Part shown: positions 5,487 to 6,109 of the stretch, piece by piece
Position numbering within the stretch: the first letter of the stretch is position 1
How the letters are laid out: every line of letters begins with the position of its first letter
From: Pseudomonadota bacterium
GTDB lineage: Bacteria; Pseudomonadota; Gammaproteobacteria; Burkholderiales; Nitrosomonadaceae
NCBI GenBank assembly: GCA_018240935.1
Contig: JAFEEV010000029.1
Coordinates: forward strand, 1-6,109
DNA: 6,109 bases
Direction: 5' to 3'
Notes under the pieces: model-generated
Seen by the model: the letters and a program-made list of their open reading frames with translations, nothing else
What the model was told of the DNA's origin: nothing
The model's database searches: none
Made by a program: the position numbers and the translations under genes

Positions 5487-6109
5487 ATGTTCAGTTTTTT
5501 TAAATCCAAAAAGGATCCCGCGGAATCCGCCGGAACACCGGCTTCGCCCGGCGCCGATGCGCCAGATGAAGCTGGAGCCGCAGCCAAACCGGAAGAACCG
5601 ATGAGCTTTGCCGCCAAACTCAAGCTAGGACTGGCGCGCACCCGGCAGAATCTGAGCAAGCAGCTGTCGGGTTTATTCGGCGGCGGTAAAATCGACGAGG
5701 CGCTGTATGAAGAATTGGAGACGATTTTACTGACCTCCGACATCGGTGTGAGTGCAACGCAGCAGTTACTCGAGAATCTGCGCAAACGGGTTACGCGCGA
5801 TGCCTTAACCGACTCGGCGCAATTGAAGGAAGCGTTGAAAGAACTGCTCGCCGCCATGCTGGAGCCGCTGGCGCAACCTTTGGATACCGCTGCGCACAAG
5901 CCATTCGTCATCATGATCACCGGCGTCAACGGCGTGGGGAAAACCACGTCGATCGGTAAACTGGCGAAATATTTTCAGAGGCAAGGCAAATCGGTATTGC
6001 TGGCCGCCGGCGATACTTTCCGCGCGGCGGCGCGCGAGCAATTGATCGCCTGGGGGGAGCGCAACAACGTCACGGTCATCGCGCCGGATAACGATCCGGA
6101 CAAAAAAAG
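5487..6109 (+). CDS. ftsY: Signal recognition particle receptor FtsY, N-terminal part (cut by window edge)
   Basis: FtsY is the GTPase receptor at the inner membrane that docks SRP-bound ribosomes to the Sec translocon. The visible 207 codons begin MFSFFKSKKD, an amphipathic basic start typical of membrane-binding FtsY. A short Ala/Pro/acidic A domain follows to about residue 38, much shorter than in E. coli. The N-domain helical bundle (about 41-135) includes FAAKLKLGLARTRQNLSKQL and IDEALYEELETILLTSDIGV. The G domain has G1 GVNGVGKT at 146-153 and DTFRAAAREQL at 176-186. The last residues, after NNVTVIA (193-199), read PDNDPDKK, where FtsY normally has a GxDxAxV-type segment. This may be true divergence or an edge artefact. 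G3, G4 and the C-terminus lie outside. The ATG at 5487 has AGAAGAG nine bases upstream. It is divergent from the M16 peptidase gene. Confidence 0.96.
   Translation, partial: MFSFFKSKKDPAESAGTPASPGADAPDEAGAAAKPEEPMSFAAKLKLGLARTRQNLSKQLSGLFGGGKIDEALYEELETILLTSDIGVSATQQLLENLRKRVTRDALTDSAQLKEALKELLAAMLEPLAQPLDTAAHKPFVIMITGVNGVGKTTSIGKLAKYFQRQGKSVLLAAGDTFRAAAREQLIAWGERNNVTVIAPDNDPDKK

Noticed and set aside
5393..5947. Open frame of 184 codons on the minus strand opposite ftsY
   Set aside because: The Ser/Ala-rich translation is typical of an antisense shadow, and it covers conserved FtsY N-domain sequence and overlaps the start of the M16 gene.

Overview
The window looks like an ordinary betaproteobacterial chromosome segment, most likely from the Nitrosomonadaceae (Nitrosomonas-like). 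This is inferred from protein style, the roughly 50% GC feel of the sequence, and the gene order oligoribonuclease / M48 protease / pterin dehydratase / rsgA, with an M16 peptidase next to ftsY. The genus cannot be proved from the sequence alone. Six chromosomal genes are complete, one (ftsY) is cut by the right edge, and the end of an insertion sequence lies at the left edge.

Left edge (1-125): the terminal piece of an IS5-family element, read on the minus strand. It holds the first 16 codons of the transposase, the untranslated leader, a probable terminal inverted repeat, and a TTAG tetranucleotide that fits the YTAR target duplication of this family. The element sits about 40 bp beyond the stop codon of rsgA.

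165-2676, minus strand: a compact three-gene operon transcribed as M48 (Ste24-like) membrane protease, then pterin-4a-carbinolamine dehydratase, then rsgA. Both junctions are 4-bp stop/start overlaps (ATGA and TTGA), which suggests translational coupling. rsgA appears to start at a TTG.

2677-2829: a divergent intergenic region with a strong inverted repeat, between the M48 operon and orn. 2830-3375, plus strand: oligoribonuclease (orn) with all five DEDDh residues. 3497-3886, plus strand: a small exported, histidine-rich protein with two canonical EF-hands. It has its own recognisable promoter and ribosome binding site and is the least characterised gene here.

3887-4002: a convergent intergenic region with a 14-bp stem-loop, probably a bidirectional terminator. 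4003-5403, minus strand: an exported M16 zinc peptidase with an intact HxxEH, without the second M16 subunit gene that often accompanies it. 5404-5486: a divergent promoter region. 5487-6109, plus strand: the N-terminal two thirds of FtsY, the signal recognition particle receptor, truncated by the window end.

The genes are mostly housekeeping: ribosome assembly (RsgA), RNA turnover (Orn), envelope proteolysis (M48, M16) and membrane protein targeting (FtsY). I found no CRISPR array, toxin-antitoxin pair, prophage or recognisable novel defence system. The most unusual items are the His-rich EF-hand protein, the intergenic hairpins, the IS boundary, and the odd last residues of the FtsY fragment.
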